Assembly: GCA_004010535.1 (NCBI GenBank)
Contig: RQYE01000005.1
Coordinates: 62,001 to 126,000, forward strand
Direction of reading: 5' to 3'
Length of the DNA stretch: 64,000 nucleotides
Source: Coriobacteriales bacterium OH1046
GTDB lineage: Bacteria; Actinomycetota; Coriobacteriia; Coriobacteriales; Atopobiaceae
Shown here: positions 1-8,338 of the stretch, piece by piece
How positions within the stretch are numbered: position 1 is the stretch's first letter
How the letters are laid out: each line of letters starts with the position of its first letter
Notes under the pieces: generated by a model
Database searches by the model: none
Told to the model about the DNA's origin: nothing
The model's input: the letters and a program-made list of their open reading frames with translations, nothing else
Translations under genes and position numbers: made by a program

Positions 1-192
1 CGTGCCATCCTCGCCGAGAATCTCGCCGATCGCCTGATCGTGAACCAAGCGGACACGCCCGAGTTGCTCGACGCCGGCCGAGAGCTCGCAGATCTTGTGG
101 GGCTCCCGGCTTGGGTCGGCTCGCTCGATGCAACTGCCCGCACAGCGGATTCCCTCTCCCCGCGCGCGGGATCGCACAGGGTTGGCGCCTAG
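1..192 (+). CDS. C-terminal fragment of a probable YqeC-like selenium hydroxylase accessory protein
   Basis: An open frame enters from the left edge and stops with TAG at 190-192, giving the last 63 residues. The readable part includes DRLIVNQADTPELLDAG and then LPAWVGSL. This resembles the end of YqeC-type proteins (putative accessory factors of selenium-dependent molybdenum hydroxylases), which carry an L-N-K/Q-x-D nucleotide-binding-like motif and finish shortly after a V-x-G-S-L strand. The context supports the guess, since mocA-, ygeX-, ygeY- and xdhD-like genes lie within 15 kb and these are neighbours in E. coli. The N-terminal nucleotide-binding part is outside the window, so the assignment rests on a short stretch. 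Confidence 0.45.
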   Translation, partial: RAILAENLADRLIVNQADTPELLDAGRELADLVGLPAWVGSLDATARTADSLSPRAGSHRVGA

Positions 193-365
193 CCGGGGCC
201 TTGAAGCCATCCGCGCAGGGCAGGTGCCGCCGCTTCGCACCGTCCGCTGCGGAGTGGTCGCAGGATCAGCAGGCCCGCGCGCTTCGAGAATCCCTGTTCA
301 GGGAGAACCCTCCCGAATGTGACACCTCGATAAACGGACGCCCGGAGGCATGCATCGCAGGACCG

Positions 366-410
366 CCCATCGTTACGATGGGTATATTGGAATCGTCCCG
401 GAACGGGACG
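366..410 (+). promoter_or_regulatory. Two tandem short hairpins in the leader of the CoA ligase gene
   Basis: CCCATCG at 366-372 pairs with CGATGGG at 376-382, and CGTCCCG at 394-400 pairs with CGGGACG at 404-410. Each has a 3-nt loop. They sit 21 bases upstream of the ligase start at 432. They could act as an attenuator, an mRNA-stabilising leader or a weak terminator for the upstream gene. There is no U-tract, and I did not recognise a known riboswitch. Confidence 0.35.
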
Positions 411-431
411 CGGATTCACGGGAAGGGCACC

Positions 432-1739
432 ATGAAGAAGCCCCAGGACATCCTCGCCATGCCCCATGACCAGCTGGAAGCCCTCCAACTCGCGGGCATC
501 AAGAAGACCGTGGCCGCCTGCTATGAGAACGTGCCCTTCTACCATGATCTCTTCGATGCGGCCGGCTTCGATCCCTACGCGGTCGAGACCCTCGACGATC
601 TCAAGGCGGCCCCCTTCACCACCAAGCAGGATCTGCGCGACAACTACCCCTACGGCTTCTTCGCCGTTCCCAAGCGCGAGATCCGCGAGATCCACATGTC
701 CTCCGGCACCACCGGCATCGCAACCGTGGGCGGCTACACCGAGCACGACCTCGATATCTGGGGCGACTGCTTCGCGCGCGGCATCTGGTACGCCGATGGC
801 GGCGAGGACGACATCGCCCAGATCTGCTACGGCTACGGCCTCTTCACCGGCGGCCTCGGCGCCCATTACGGCTGCGAGAAGGCCGGATGCATGACCATCC
901 CCATCAGCGCGGGCAACACCGAGCGCCAGATCCGGGTGCTGCGCGAGATGGGCTCCACCATCCTCTGCTGCACGCCCTCGTATGCGATGTACATAGCCGA
1001 CACGGCCCTCGCGATGGGCCTCGACCCCAAACGGGACTTCTCGCTGCGCGCCGGCATCCACGGCGCCGAGGCCTTCTCCGATAACTTCCGCGCCGAGCTG
1101 GAGGAGAAGCTCGACTACAAGGTGCTCGACATCTACGGCCTCACCGAGACCATGGGGCCGGGCGTGGCCATCGAGTGCATGGAACAGCAGGGGCTGCACC
1201 TAGCGGAGGACCACTTCTTCGCCGAGATCATCGATCCCGATACCGGCGAGGTCCTGCCGGACGGCGCGTGGGGCGAGCTCGTGCTCACCACCATCGACCG
1301 CGAGGCCACCCCCGTCGTGCGCTACCGCACGCGCGACATCACGCGCATCATCCCGGACGCCTGCCCCTGCGGTCGCACGCACCGCCGCATCGACCGCCTG
1401 CACGGGCGCACCGACGACATGCTCATCATCCGCGGGGTCAATGTCTTCCCGAGCCAGATCGAGGATGTCATGAAGACGTTCCCGCAGATCGCCTCGTGGT
1501 ACCAGATCGAGCTCGCGCGCAAAAACCACCTCGATGCGGTCACGCTCAAGGTCGAGGTCAACCCCGATTTCGATTTCGACCAGATGAGCGCCATCGAGAA
1601 GCTCCAGAAGGATATCTCCTCCAGGCTCAAGACGGCCCTCTCCGTGGGCATCCGCGTCAGGCTCGTGGAGCCCAGATCCATCCCCCGCTCCGAGGGCAAG
1701 GCGAAGCGCGTCATCGACCTGAGAGGAGACGATGCTTAA
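432..1739 (+). CDS. paaK: Phenylacetate--CoA ligase family protein (adenylate-forming)
   Basis: This 435-aa protein is close to the usual PaaK length of about 430. Members activate phenylacetate or other aryl acids with ATP to an acyl-adenylate and then to the CoA thioester. The adenylate-forming P-loop SSGTTG is at residues 90-95, YGLTE lies near the middle, and the C-terminal lid contains DDMLIIRGVNVFPSQIE. The start at 432 is preceded by GAAGGG; longer upstream frames have no comparable ribosome site. The stop abuts the next gene, a two-ACT-domain protein, so the two are surely co-translated. In anaerobes this pair often accompanies indolepyruvate:ferredoxin oxidoreductase, not seen here. 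The exact aryl substrate is unknown. Confidence 0.85.
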   Translation: MKKPQDILAMPHDQLEALQLAGIKKTVAACYENVPFYHDLFDAAGFDPYAVETLDDLKAAPFTTKQDLRDNYPYGFFAVPKREIREIHMSSGTTGIATVGGYTEHDLDIWGDCFARGIWYADGGEDDIAQICYGYGLFTGGLGAHYGCEKAGCMTIPISAGNTERQIRVLREMGSTILCCTPSYAMYIADTALAMGLDPKRDFSLRAGIHGAEAFSDNFRAELEEKLDYKVLDIYGLTETMGPGVAIECMEQQGLHLAEDHFFAEIIDPDTGEVLPDGAWGELVLTTIDREATPVVRYRTRDITRIIPDACPCGRTHRRIDRLHGRTDDMLIIRGVNVFPSQIEDVMKTFPQIASWYQIELARKNHLDAVTLKVEVNPDFDFDQMSAIEKLQKDISSRLKTALSVGIRVRLVEPRSIPRSEGKAKRVIDLRGDDA

Positions 1740-2168
1740 ATGATCATGCAGCTCACGGTATTCCTCGAGAACTCCGAGGGTCGGCTCGCCGCGCTCTGCC
1801 GTACCTTGGCGGATGCGAACATCAACATGAGCGCCCTCACCATCGCCGAGACATCGGACTATGGCGTCGTGCGCATCATCTGCAACGACGTGTTCCGCGC
1901 GGTGGACGTGCTCGAGGATGCGGGATTCCGCGCCGCCAAGACCAAGGTGCTGGCCGTCGAGCTTCCCGACCGGCCCGGTGCGCTGGCGGAGCTCCTCGAG
2001 GCGCTCGATTCGACCAAGGTCAACATCGAGTATGGCTATTGCTTCCAGACCAACGGCGAGGTGGCTATCCACGTGCTCAAGATCAAGCCCGAGGACCGCC
2101 CAATTGCCGAGGAGGCCATCGCCGGGGCGGGCTTCAAGCTCCTGCACTGGAACGATATTGCAGGGTAG
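1740..2168 (+). CDS. Tandem ACT domain protein partnered with the CoA ligase
   Basis: A 142-aa protein made of two ACT domains, about residues 3-70 and 73-140. Each begins with a strand and the family-typical turn: ENSEGRLAAL in the first and PDRPGALAEL in the second. ACT domains bind amino acids and usually regulate metabolic enzymes. The start codon lies directly after the ligase stop (TAA then ATG), with GAGAGGAG upstream inside the ligase gene; a second ATG at 1746 is also possible. Tight coupling to the PaaK-type ligase suggests it senses an aromatic or branched-chain amino acid linked to the ligase substrate. That role is inference; no catalytic motif is present. Confidence 0.8.
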   Translation: MIMQLTVFLENSEGRLAALCRTLADANINMSALTIAETSDYGVVRIICNDVFRAVDVLEDAGFRAAKTKVLAVELPDRPGALAELLEALDSTKVNIEYGYCFQTNGEVAIHVLKIKPEDRPIAEEAIAGAGFKLLHWNDIAG

Positions 2169-2219
2169 CGGTGTTTCGGGAGGCGGCGAAGATGGCGGGG
2201 CAGGCCGCCTTCGCAGGAT

Positions 2220-2603
2220 CTATACCCGTGCGACGGCCTTGATCTCCACCTTGGCGCCCTTGGGCAGGGCGGCCACCTGGAAGGCGGCGCGCGCGGGATA
2301 CGGGGCCTCGAAGAACTCCGCGTAGACCTCGTTCATGGCACCGAACTCGGCGATGTCGGTGAGGAGCACGGTGGTCTCGACGACATCCGCCATGGTGGCA
2401 CCGGCCTCGGCGAGGATGGCCCTGATATTGGCGAGGCTCTGACGGGTCTGGCTCTGGATATCATCGCCCGCGAACACGCCGGTGGCAGGATCGATGGGGA
2501 GCTGGCCCGAGACGTTGATCGAGGCCCCCTCGGCCCGGATCGCCTGGCTGTAGGGGCCGATGGCGGCGGGGGCGTCGGCGGTGGCGATGGCAAGATTGTT
2601 CAT
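2220..2603 (-). CDS. ridA: RidA family enamine/imine deaminase
   Basis: A 127-aa protein of normal RidA length. RidA hydrolyses reactive 2-aminoacrylate and related enamines released by PLP enzymes. It shows the family features IGPYSQAI near the N-terminus, SGQLPIDPATG, and the C-terminal block with the conserved Arg (YPARAAFQV). The start at 2603 has GAGGAGG just upstream and is far better than the longer frame. It lies in the same direction as, and just downstream of, the ModE-MocA fusion and diaminopropionate ammonia-lyase. The lyase generates aminoacrylate from 2,3-diaminopropionate, so a detoxifying RidA in the same operon makes biochemical sense. Confidence 0.9.
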   Translation of the reverse strand: MNNLAIATADAPAAIGPYSQAIRAEGASINVSGQLPIDPATGVFAGDDIQSQTRQSLANIRAILAEAGATMADVVETTVLLTDIAEFGAMNEVYAEFFEAPYPARAAFQVAALPKGAKVEIKAVARV

Positions 2604-2626
2604 GGAGTCCTCCTCGAATCGCATGA

Positions 2627-3535
2627 TCAGGCGAACTGCTCGAGCTGCTCCAGCTCGGCAGGGGTATCTATGTCGGTGAGCTCGCAGGCGCGGGCCGCTT
2701 CGATCAGCATGACGCGCGCAGCGAGGTCGGGACGCGTGCGCAGGAGCTCCGACCCGCCGGCATCGCCCTCGAGCGCCGCAAGCGCCGGGAAGCACGAGCG
2801 TGGGAAGACGATGGGCGAGCCCGGAGAGCCCCCGAAGGAGAGACGGATGATGGACTCGGCCTGCCGCGCCTGCGCGAGCACGAGCGCCCGCACGCTCGCC
2901 GCCGAGAGAAGCGGCTGATCGCCCGGTACGAACATGCAGGCGGGCGCATCGGGAAGCGCTGCGAGCCCTGCGCGGATGGTATCGCTCTGGAAGGAGCCGC
3001 CGTGCAGCACCGCAGCGACACCGCAGCCTTCGGCGACGGCGGCCGTCTCCCTGCTCCGCGTGACCACGCGCACATCGAGCAGCTCATCGGACAGGACGGC
3101 GAGCGTATGCTCGAGCACCGTGGAGCCCGCGAAAGGCGCGAGCAGCTTGTTCGATCCAAAGCGCACGGCATCGCCGGACGCCATGACCACGCAGCCTATG
3201 CGTGAGAAATGTCGTGCGAACAGATCGGCCGCCGAAGCCTCGCACGCCATGCGCCATGCGTGATAGCGCGCGGCCAAGAGCTCGGCGCCGAAGGTGAGCG
3301 CAGAGCCGCCGCCCGCCGCCCCGCCGATCCTACGCTCGAGCAACCTATAGCCCAAAGCGGCCTCGGCCGTGCGGATGATGCGGATGGCCTTGCTGTAGGC
3401 CATGCCCATCTCGGAGGCGGCAGCGTGCAGGCTCCCCGTCCCGCGCGTGCGCTCCAAGAGCTCCGCCGGTCCGGGACCGAACACGCGGCCCCCATCGCCG
3501 GCGAGCACCGGGGCTATGGATGGATGTAACCCCAT
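2627..3535 (-). CDS. ModE-type HTH fused to MocA-like molybdopterin cytidylyltransferase
   Basis: A 302-aa two-domain protein. Residues about 20-105 match the ModE/LysR-type winged helix, including GSLHAAASEMGMAYSKA and a Gly-rich GGAAGGGSALT segment. Residues about 110-300 match the MobA/MocA nucleotidyltransferase fold, with VVMASGDAVRFGSNKLL replacing the usual A-G-x-S-x-R-F-G loop and PGDQPLLS in the middle. MocA transfers CMP to molybdopterin to give the dinucleotide cofactor of xanthine dehydrogenase-type enzymes. The gene follows diaminopropionate ammonia-lyase by 8 bases and lies in the same cluster as two such hydroxylases. The start at 3535 is the first that does not overlap the upstream gene; no strong ribosome site is visible. 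Confidence 0.8.
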   Translation of the reverse strand: MGLHPSIAPVLAGDGGRVFGPGPAELLERTRGTGSLHAAASEMGMAYSKAIRIIRTAEAALGYRLLERRIGGAAGGGSALTFGAELLAARYHAWRMACEASAADLFARHFSRIGCVVMASGDAVRFGSNKLLAPFAGSTVLEHTLAVLSDELLDVRVVTRSRETAAVAEGCGVAAVLHGGSFQSDTIRAGLAALPDAPACMFVPGDQPLLSAASVRALVLAQARQAESIIRLSFGGSPGSPIVFPRSCFPALAALEGDAGGSELLRTRPDLAARVMLIEAARACELTDIDTPAELEQLEQFA

Positions 3536-3543
3536 GGCAGCGC

Positions 3544-4770
3544 CTAAAGCGTTGCCGCAGGACTCGTCCACGCGCCACCCCATACGATCTCGCGGTAGCG
3601 CCCGGGATCGGTATCGCCCTCCGTCGAAAAGAGCAATACCTTGCTATTCTCGTCGAATGCCAGAGAATCTTTGAGCTGGGCATATGCGGGATCGGTCATG
3701 ATGGTGGCGAGCACGCCCATGCCGATGGCGCCGGATTCGCCGGATGTGATGGCAGGATCTCCTGTCAGCGGTGCTGCGAGCATGCGCATGCCGAGCGCGC
3801 TCATCCAGTCGGGGCACGAGACGAAGGCATCCGCATGGTTGCGGAGGATATCCCAGGAGATGATGTTGGGCTCGCCGCACGCGAGGCCCGCCATGATGGT
3901 GGCGAGGTCGCCGGCCACCGCACGCATCGATCCGTCGCCGGCGCAGGCACCCCGATAGAGGCAGTCCGCCGCAGCGGTCTCCATGACGATGAACCTCGGC
4001 ACCGCATCCGCGTAGCGATGCGCGAGGTAGCCCACCACCGCACCCGCGAGCGAGCCTACGCCCGCCTGCACGAGCACGTGCGTGGGCGCGTCGATGCCGT
4101 CGGCTGCGAGCTGCTCGGCCGCCTCGGACGCCATGGTACCGTAGCCCTGCATGATCCACGCGGGAATCTCCTCGTAGCCCTCCCACGCGGTATCCTGCAC
4201 CACCACGCCATGCTCGGTCTCGGCAGCCTCGGAAGCAGCGAGGCGCACGCAATCATCGTAGTTGAGCTCCTCGATCGTCACGTCCGCTCCGAGCGCGGCG
4301 ATGTTGTCGAAGCGGCTTTTCGTGGTGCCCTTGGGCATGTGCACGACGGCCTTCTGGCCCAGCTGCCTGGCAGCCCAGGCCACGCCGCGGCCATGGTTGC
4401 CGTCGGTGGCCGTGAAGAAGGTCGTCTGGCCGAAATCGTGCACGAGCTCCGGGCCCGTAAGATAGCCGTAGGTGCATTCTGCAAGCGATCGGCCCGTCTG
4501 GCCCGCGATATAGCGCGCCATGGCAAACGATCCGCCGAGCACCTTGAACGCGTTCAGGCCGAAGCGGTGGCTCTCATCCTTCACATGCAGCGACGATACG
4601 CCCAGATGCCCGGCCATGCGCGTGAGGCTCGTGCATGGTGTCACCGCATACTGCGGGAAGCTCTCGTGGAATGCGCGCGCGGCGGCAACGTTCGCGCAGC
4701 CCATGATCTTAAGCTGCGCATCGCCGCTTTCGGGCATGGTGTTCAGAACCCACTTCATCTCGGATCTCAT
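3544..4770 (-). CDS. dpaL: Diaminopropionate ammonia-lyase (YgeX type)
   Basis: A 408-aa PLP enzyme of fold type II that converts 2,3-diaminopropionate to pyruvate and two ammonia. The Schiff-base lysine is Lys76 in FGLNAFKVLGGSFA, the typical YgeX context. TDGNHGRGVAWAA forms the phosphate/carboxylate-binding loop. The glycine-rich QAGVGSLAG is present, and STEGDTDP is near the C-terminus. The length equals the family norm (about 400). It is transcribed divergently from the YgeY-type hydrolase, with 130 bases between the starts, as neighbours in the E. coli cluster. In anaerobic purine degradation it is the last step, after ring opening and removal of the ureido groups. Confidence 0.93.
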   Translation of the reverse strand: MRSEMKWVLNTMPESGDAQLKIMGCANVAAARAFHESFPQYAVTPCTSLTRMAGHLGVSSLHVKDESHRFGLNAFKVLGGSFAMARYIAGQTGRSLAECTYGYLTGPELVHDFGQTTFFTATDGNHGRGVAWAARQLGQKAVVHMPKGTTKSRFDNIAALGADVTIEELNYDDCVRLAASEAAETEHGVVVQDTAWEGYEEIPAWIMQGYGTMASEAAEQLAADGIDAPTHVLVQAGVGSLAGAVVGYLAHRYADAVPRFIVMETAAADCLYRGACAGDGSMRAVAGDLATIMAGLACGEPNIISWDILRNHADAFVSCPDWMSALGMRMLAAPLTGDPAITSGESGAIGMGVLATIMTDPAYAQLKDSLAFDENSKVLLFSTEGDTDPGRYREIVWGGAWTSPAATL

Positions 4771-4900
4771 CGCGCGCCTCCGCAGTCGTCCTCATCCCGC
4801 ATAAGGATACCGCGAACAGCTATGATGGAGGTATGAGAAGGGATAACCGACGTGCCCTCATCGGTGCGTGCCACCCACCGCACAGACGAAGGGAGCATCC

Positions 4901-6085
4901 ATGGACGAGACGCGTTCCGCCGAGTTGGTCGAATTCTGCCGGAACCTTATCCGGGCGAGAAGCTATTCCGGACAGGAGGCCGAGGCGGCGGCCGTGCTGG
5001 CCGACGAGATGCGTGCGCTGGGCTACGATGAGGTCGTCGTCGACAGATACGGTAGCGTGATCGGCACCATCAACGGCAACCGCCCCGGCCCCACCGTGCT
5101 CTTCGACGGCCACATCGATACCGTGCCCGCCGAGAACGCCGAGAAGTGGACCTATCCCCCGTTCGAGGCGCGTATCGCGGACGATCGCATCTACGGCCGC
5201 GGGACCTCCGATATGAAGGGCGCCGACGCCGCGTTCACCAAGGCCGTGGCCTGGTTCGCCGCCGATCGCGACCGCGATTTCGCAGGGAAGATCTGTGTGG
5301 CGGGCGTGGTGCAGGAGGAGTGCTTCGAAGGGGTGGCCTCCCGCTCCGTGAGCTCCATCACCAAACCCGACTACGTCATCATAGGCGAGTCATCGCGCTG
5401 CAACCTCAAGATCGGACAGCGCGGCCGCGCCGAGATCAAGATCGAGACCCATGGCGTGCCGGCGCACTCCGCCAATCCCGAGATGGGCGTGAATGCCGTC
5501 TATACGATGTGCGACGTGATCGGCCGCGTGCGCGAGCTCGTCCCCACCGAGCATCCCGTGCTCGGCAAGGGCATCCTCGAGCTCGTCGATATCAAGAGCG
5601 AGCCCTACCCCGGTGCCTCCGTGGTGCCCGAGTCCTGCTCGGCAACGTACGACCGTCGCCTGCTCACGGGCGAGACTCCCGCAAGCGTGCTCGCACCCGT
5701 GAGCAAAGCGCTTGAGGAGCTGGGCGAGGACGACCCCGCGCTTTCAGCCACCGCGCACTTCACGCGGGCGCAGGAGACCTGCTACACCGGCGAGACCATC
5801 TCCGCCGAACGCTTCTTCCCCGGCTGGCTCTTCGACCGCGATGCCGATTGGGTGCAGGCGATCAAGGCCAAGCTCGATGAGAAGGGTTTCTTCCCCGAGA
5901 TAACGCAGTACAACTTCTGCACCAATGGTAGCCACTATGCCGGCGAGGCGGGCATCAGGACCATCGGCCTCGGCCCCTCGCGCGAGGACCTTGCCCACAC
6001 CGTGGACGAGTACATCGAGATCTCCGAGCTCGCCAAGGCGGCCGAGTGCTACTACGGCGTGCTCGAGGCGCTGCTGCTGGGCTAG
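4901..6085 (+). CDS. ygeY: YgeY-type M20 metallohydrolase linked to selenium/purine clusters
   Basis: A 394-aa M20-family zinc hydrolase. The metal ligands are visible in FDGHIDTVP (His71, Asp73), in GRGTSDMKGADAAF, and in the Glu pair of VVQEECFE. The C-terminal His is in LAHTVDEYIEI. YgeY proteins accompany DpaL and selenium-dependent hydroxylases and are thought to remove carbamoyl or acyl groups from diaminopropionate-type intermediates; the precise reaction here is inference. The start at 4901 is preceded by GAAGGGAG. The gene faces away from dpaL across a 130-bp shared regulatory region, so the two are probably co-induced. Confidence 0.88.
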   Translation: MDETRSAELVEFCRNLIRARSYSGQEAEAAAVLADEMRALGYDEVVVDRYGSVIGTINGNRPGPTVLFDGHIDTVPAENAEKWTYPPFEARIADDRIYGRGTSDMKGADAAFTKAVAWFAADRDRDFAGKICVAGVVQEECFEGVASRSVSSITKPDYVIIGESSRCNLKIGQRGRAEIKIETHGVPAHSANPEMGVNAVYTMCDVIGRVRELVPTEHPVLGKGILELVDIKSEPYPGASVVPESCSATYDRRLLTGETPASVLAPVSKALEELGEDDPALSATAHFTRAQETCYTGETISAERFFPGWLFDRDADWVQAIKAKLDEKGFFPEITQYNFCTNGSHYAGEAGIRTIGLGPSREDLAHTVDEYIEISELAKAAECYYGVLEALLLG

Positions 6086-6094
6086 TCGATGGAT

Positions 6095-6138
6095 GGAAGG
6101 GGATGCTGCTCCCCCGATGGGTAGAGGGCTCCCCTTCC
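6095..6138. terminator. Stem-loop between convergent genes
   Basis: GGAAGGGGA at 6095-6103 is the exact reverse complement of TCCCCTTCC at 6130-6138. It lies between the stop of the YgeY-like gene (6085) and the stop of the oppositely oriented decarboxylase-cupin gene (6146). The position suits a shared terminator, but no strong T-run is present on either strand. Confidence 0.4.
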
Positions 6139-6145
6139 GCCCGTC

Positions 6146-6907
6146 TTACGCCAGCTTCCCGTATGCCTCATCATCCACGGGCTCGAGCCACTCCGCCGAG
6201 CAGCCCTCGCCGGGAACCTCGATCGCCAGATGCGAGAACCAGCTGTCGGGCGCAGCGCCATGCCAGTGCTTGACGCCTGCGGGTATGTTCACGCAATCGC
6301 CGGGGAGCAACGCACGCGCAGGCTCGCCCCACGCTTGGTAGTAGCCGCGGCCCGCAACGCATACCAAGATCTGGCCTCCGCCTTTCCCCGCGTGGTGGAT
6401 ATGCCAATTGTTGCGGCATCCCGGCTCGAAGGTGACGTTGAAGATACCCACCTGCTCCGTCGAGATGGGAGCAAGATAGCTCCGGCCGATGAAATACCGC
6501 TCATAGGCCTCGTTGGGCGCGCCGATGGGAAAGACCATGCCCGCCGCGTGGGCGGCCTTGGCGGGATCATCCTCAACGGGAGCCTCGTCCGCCCACACAT
6601 CCTTCGCGATCCTGAACACGGCCCACGCTTTGGGCCAACCGGCATAGAACGCCGCGTGGGTCACCACAGCGGCGATCTCGGCACGTGAGACGCCGTGGGC
6701 CTTGGCGTTCTGCAGATGGTACTGGAGCGAGGAATCCGTGATGCCCTGCGCCATGAGCGCGACCACGGTCACGATGCAACGTGCCTTGAGATCGATACCC
6801 CCGTTGTTCCAGTTCTCGCCGAACAGGACATCGTCGTTGAAATGCGCGAACTCCGGAGCGAACTCCCCCAGCGCATCGCGTCCTGCCGTCTGGACGATTT
6901 TCACCAT
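6146..6907 (-). CDS. Carboxymuconolactone decarboxylase-cupin fusion protein
   Basis: A 253-aa fusion. Residues about 15-110 form a carboxymuconolactone decarboxylase/AhpD-like helical domain (ARCIVTVVALMAQG, then the HGVSRAEIAAVVTHAAFY helix pair). Residues about 145-240 form a cupin barrel with likely metal ligands in NNWHIHHAGKGGG and GVKHWHG. The peroxidatic CxxC of AhpD is absent, so redox activity is unlikely. Such fusions are widespread in anaerobes and are usually annotated only by domain; the substrate is unknown. The cyclase-family gene starts just upstream in the same direction (gap 66 bp), suggesting a small operon acting on an oxo-acid or amide. Confidence 0.82.
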   Translation of the reverse strand: MVKIVQTAGRDALGEFAPEFAHFNDDVLFGENWNNGGIDLKARCIVTVVALMAQGITDSSLQYHLQNAKAHGVSRAEIAAVVTHAAFYAGWPKAWAVFRIAKDVWADEAPVEDDPAKAAHAAGMVFPIGAPNEAYERYFIGRSYLAPISTEQVGIFNVTFEPGCRNNWHIHHAGKGGGQILVCVAGRGYYQAWGEPARALLPGDCVNIPAGVKHWHGAAPDSWFSHLAIEVPGEGCSAEWLEPVDDEAYGKLA

Positions 6908-6973
6908 TGCCGTCCCCCTTCTCTCCCATTCGAAAATGTCACCGAAGGAAATTGCCCACTACAGGTGGGCTCG

Positions 6974-7723
6974 TTAGCCGTAGACCGCCCAAGCGCGCAC
7001 GGGTAGGCCGGTCGCGCCCTCGATGCGCGGATACGCGATGAAGATGATGGCACCGGTCGCAGGGAGCTGATCGAGGTTGTCCATAACCTCCACCTGGAAA
7101 CGGCCGCTGTCGAGGATGTAGCGCTCGCAGGCGAGATCCCCCTCCCTGGCGGCTTCGGGCGAGGCGTCGGTATCGAAGGTCTCGTGGCCGATGGCGGCGA
7201 TAGCGCGCTCCTCCACGAGGAACCTCACCACGGGCAGGCTCCAACCGGGGGCATGCTCGCCACCCTCGTCATCGAAATTGTTGAGGGCGTCGTTGCTCGG
7301 CCAGCGGTGGCACCAACCGGTGCAGAGCGCTACGAACGCGCCGGCGGGGATGACGCCGTGCTCCGCCTCGAACGCCTCGATATCGGCCAGCGTGATGGCA
7401 TACTCGGGATTCTCGGCAACCTTATCGCGGATGTCGATCACAACGAGCGGCAGCACATGGTCGGCGACGGAGAAGATCTCGGGGCCGGGTGCGCCGTCGA
7501 TGAAGTGGTTCGGGAAATCGATATGGGTACCGAACTGGCCGGGGAACTTGAAGGTGTGGATACGGCAGCGCAGCATCTCGCTGTCGTAGTCGAAGACTGT
7601 CTTGCAGAGCTCCACAGAACCCTCGGGGATACCGCTCCAGAAGGGGCTGCCGTTGTTCAGGGTATGCGAGAGCTCTACCCAGCGACACTTCTTGAGCTCG
7701 GCGAGCATATTCCAGAGACCCAT
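6974..7723 (-). CDS. Cyclase family protein (kynurenine formamidase-like metal hydrolase)
   Basis: A 249-aa member of the cyclase family, which contains kynurenine formamidases and isatin hydrolases. The signature FGTHIDFPNHF at residues 64-74 supplies the probable metal ligands His67, Asp69 and His73. A further His lies in IAAIGHETFDTDAS in the second half. The start at 7723 has TAGGAGG upstream. It would hydrolyse a ring amide or formamide; the real substrate is not evident. Together with the following decarboxylase-cupin gene it could act on a small heterocycle, which would fit the surrounding purine-related block, but this is inference. Confidence 0.85.
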   Translation of the reverse strand: MGLWNMLAELKKCRWVELSHTLNNGSPFWSGIPEGSVELCKTVFDYDSEMLRCRIHTFKFPGQFGTHIDFPNHFIDGAPGPEIFSVADHVLPLVVIDIRDKVAENPEYAITLADIEAFEAEHGVIPAGAFVALCTGWCHRWPSNDALNNFDDEGGEHAPGWSLPVVRFLVEERAIAAIGHETFDTDASPEAAREGDLACERYILDSGRFQVEVMDNLDQLPATGAIIFIAYPRIEGATGLPVRAWAVYG

Positions 7724-8025
7724 CGCATTCCTCCTAACGGGATCGACTCGATACGGCTTTTATACCACATCCGCAAACGGGCTTGATGCTTTTTTGCGCG
7801 GGGAGCCCATCCATATGCAGCGGCGCACCAAATCATACAAGGTGCTGCCCGTATCGTGCGGCATAGAGCTCCATAACGTCGCCGAACATGATCCTACCTC
7901 GGGCGGGGCGGGAAAACTGGAGGCAGCCCGGCGCACAGAACTTCTCCGAGAGCGTAGGGGCGTACGGGCACGCGGGCCGGCTCGGGCGGGGGGCCGTCGG
8001 TCTCCATGGATCGCTCGGGAACGGG

Positions 8026-8175
8026 GTACCTATGAGCACATCGGAGTTGCAGGAAGATTTGGCGGGGCATTCTGCGCGCATCTCCACGCCAACTGGTCTT
8101 TTATAGGAGCCGGGGACCTTTCCGGAGGGCATCCGCGCTTGAATCTTCCTGCAACTCCGATGTGCTCATAGGTAC
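8026..8175. repeat. 34-bp perfect inverted repeat enclosing an 82-nt spacer (MITE-like)
   Basis: Bases 8026-8059 are the exact reverse complement of 8142-8175; both arms contain GAGCACATCGGAGTTGCAGG. The 82-nt spacer (8060-8141) holds no credible gene. The 615-bp gap between the cyclase-family gene and the next gene at 8339 contains nothing else that I can name. The element could fold into a very long RNA hairpin or be a miniature transposable element. A GGG triplet flanks both ends, too little to call a target duplication. I saw no second copy in this window. Confidence 0.7.
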
Positions 8176-8338
8176 GGGAGGGAGGGGCCCGGATCTGCCG
8201 GTAGGTATCAACCGAAACCCGGCCCACCCACCTCCATGCGTTCAAAAAAATCTTCAAGTCGAAGAATGGTTGCATGGATATGCCCCCCTCATTCGTATTA
8301 CCCATAGAACGGCCGATCGCAAGGGAAAGGAGAACGGC

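Noticed and set aside
193-431. Molybdenum-cofactor or other riboswitch upstream of the CoA ligase
   Set aside because: Only two short isolated hairpins are visible; no conserved aptamer core that I know could be fitted.
189-1199. Minus-strand frame opposite the CoA ligase
   Set aside because: No similarity, no ribosome site, and Gly/Ala/Val/His-rich shadow composition; the plus-strand ligase has all family motifs.
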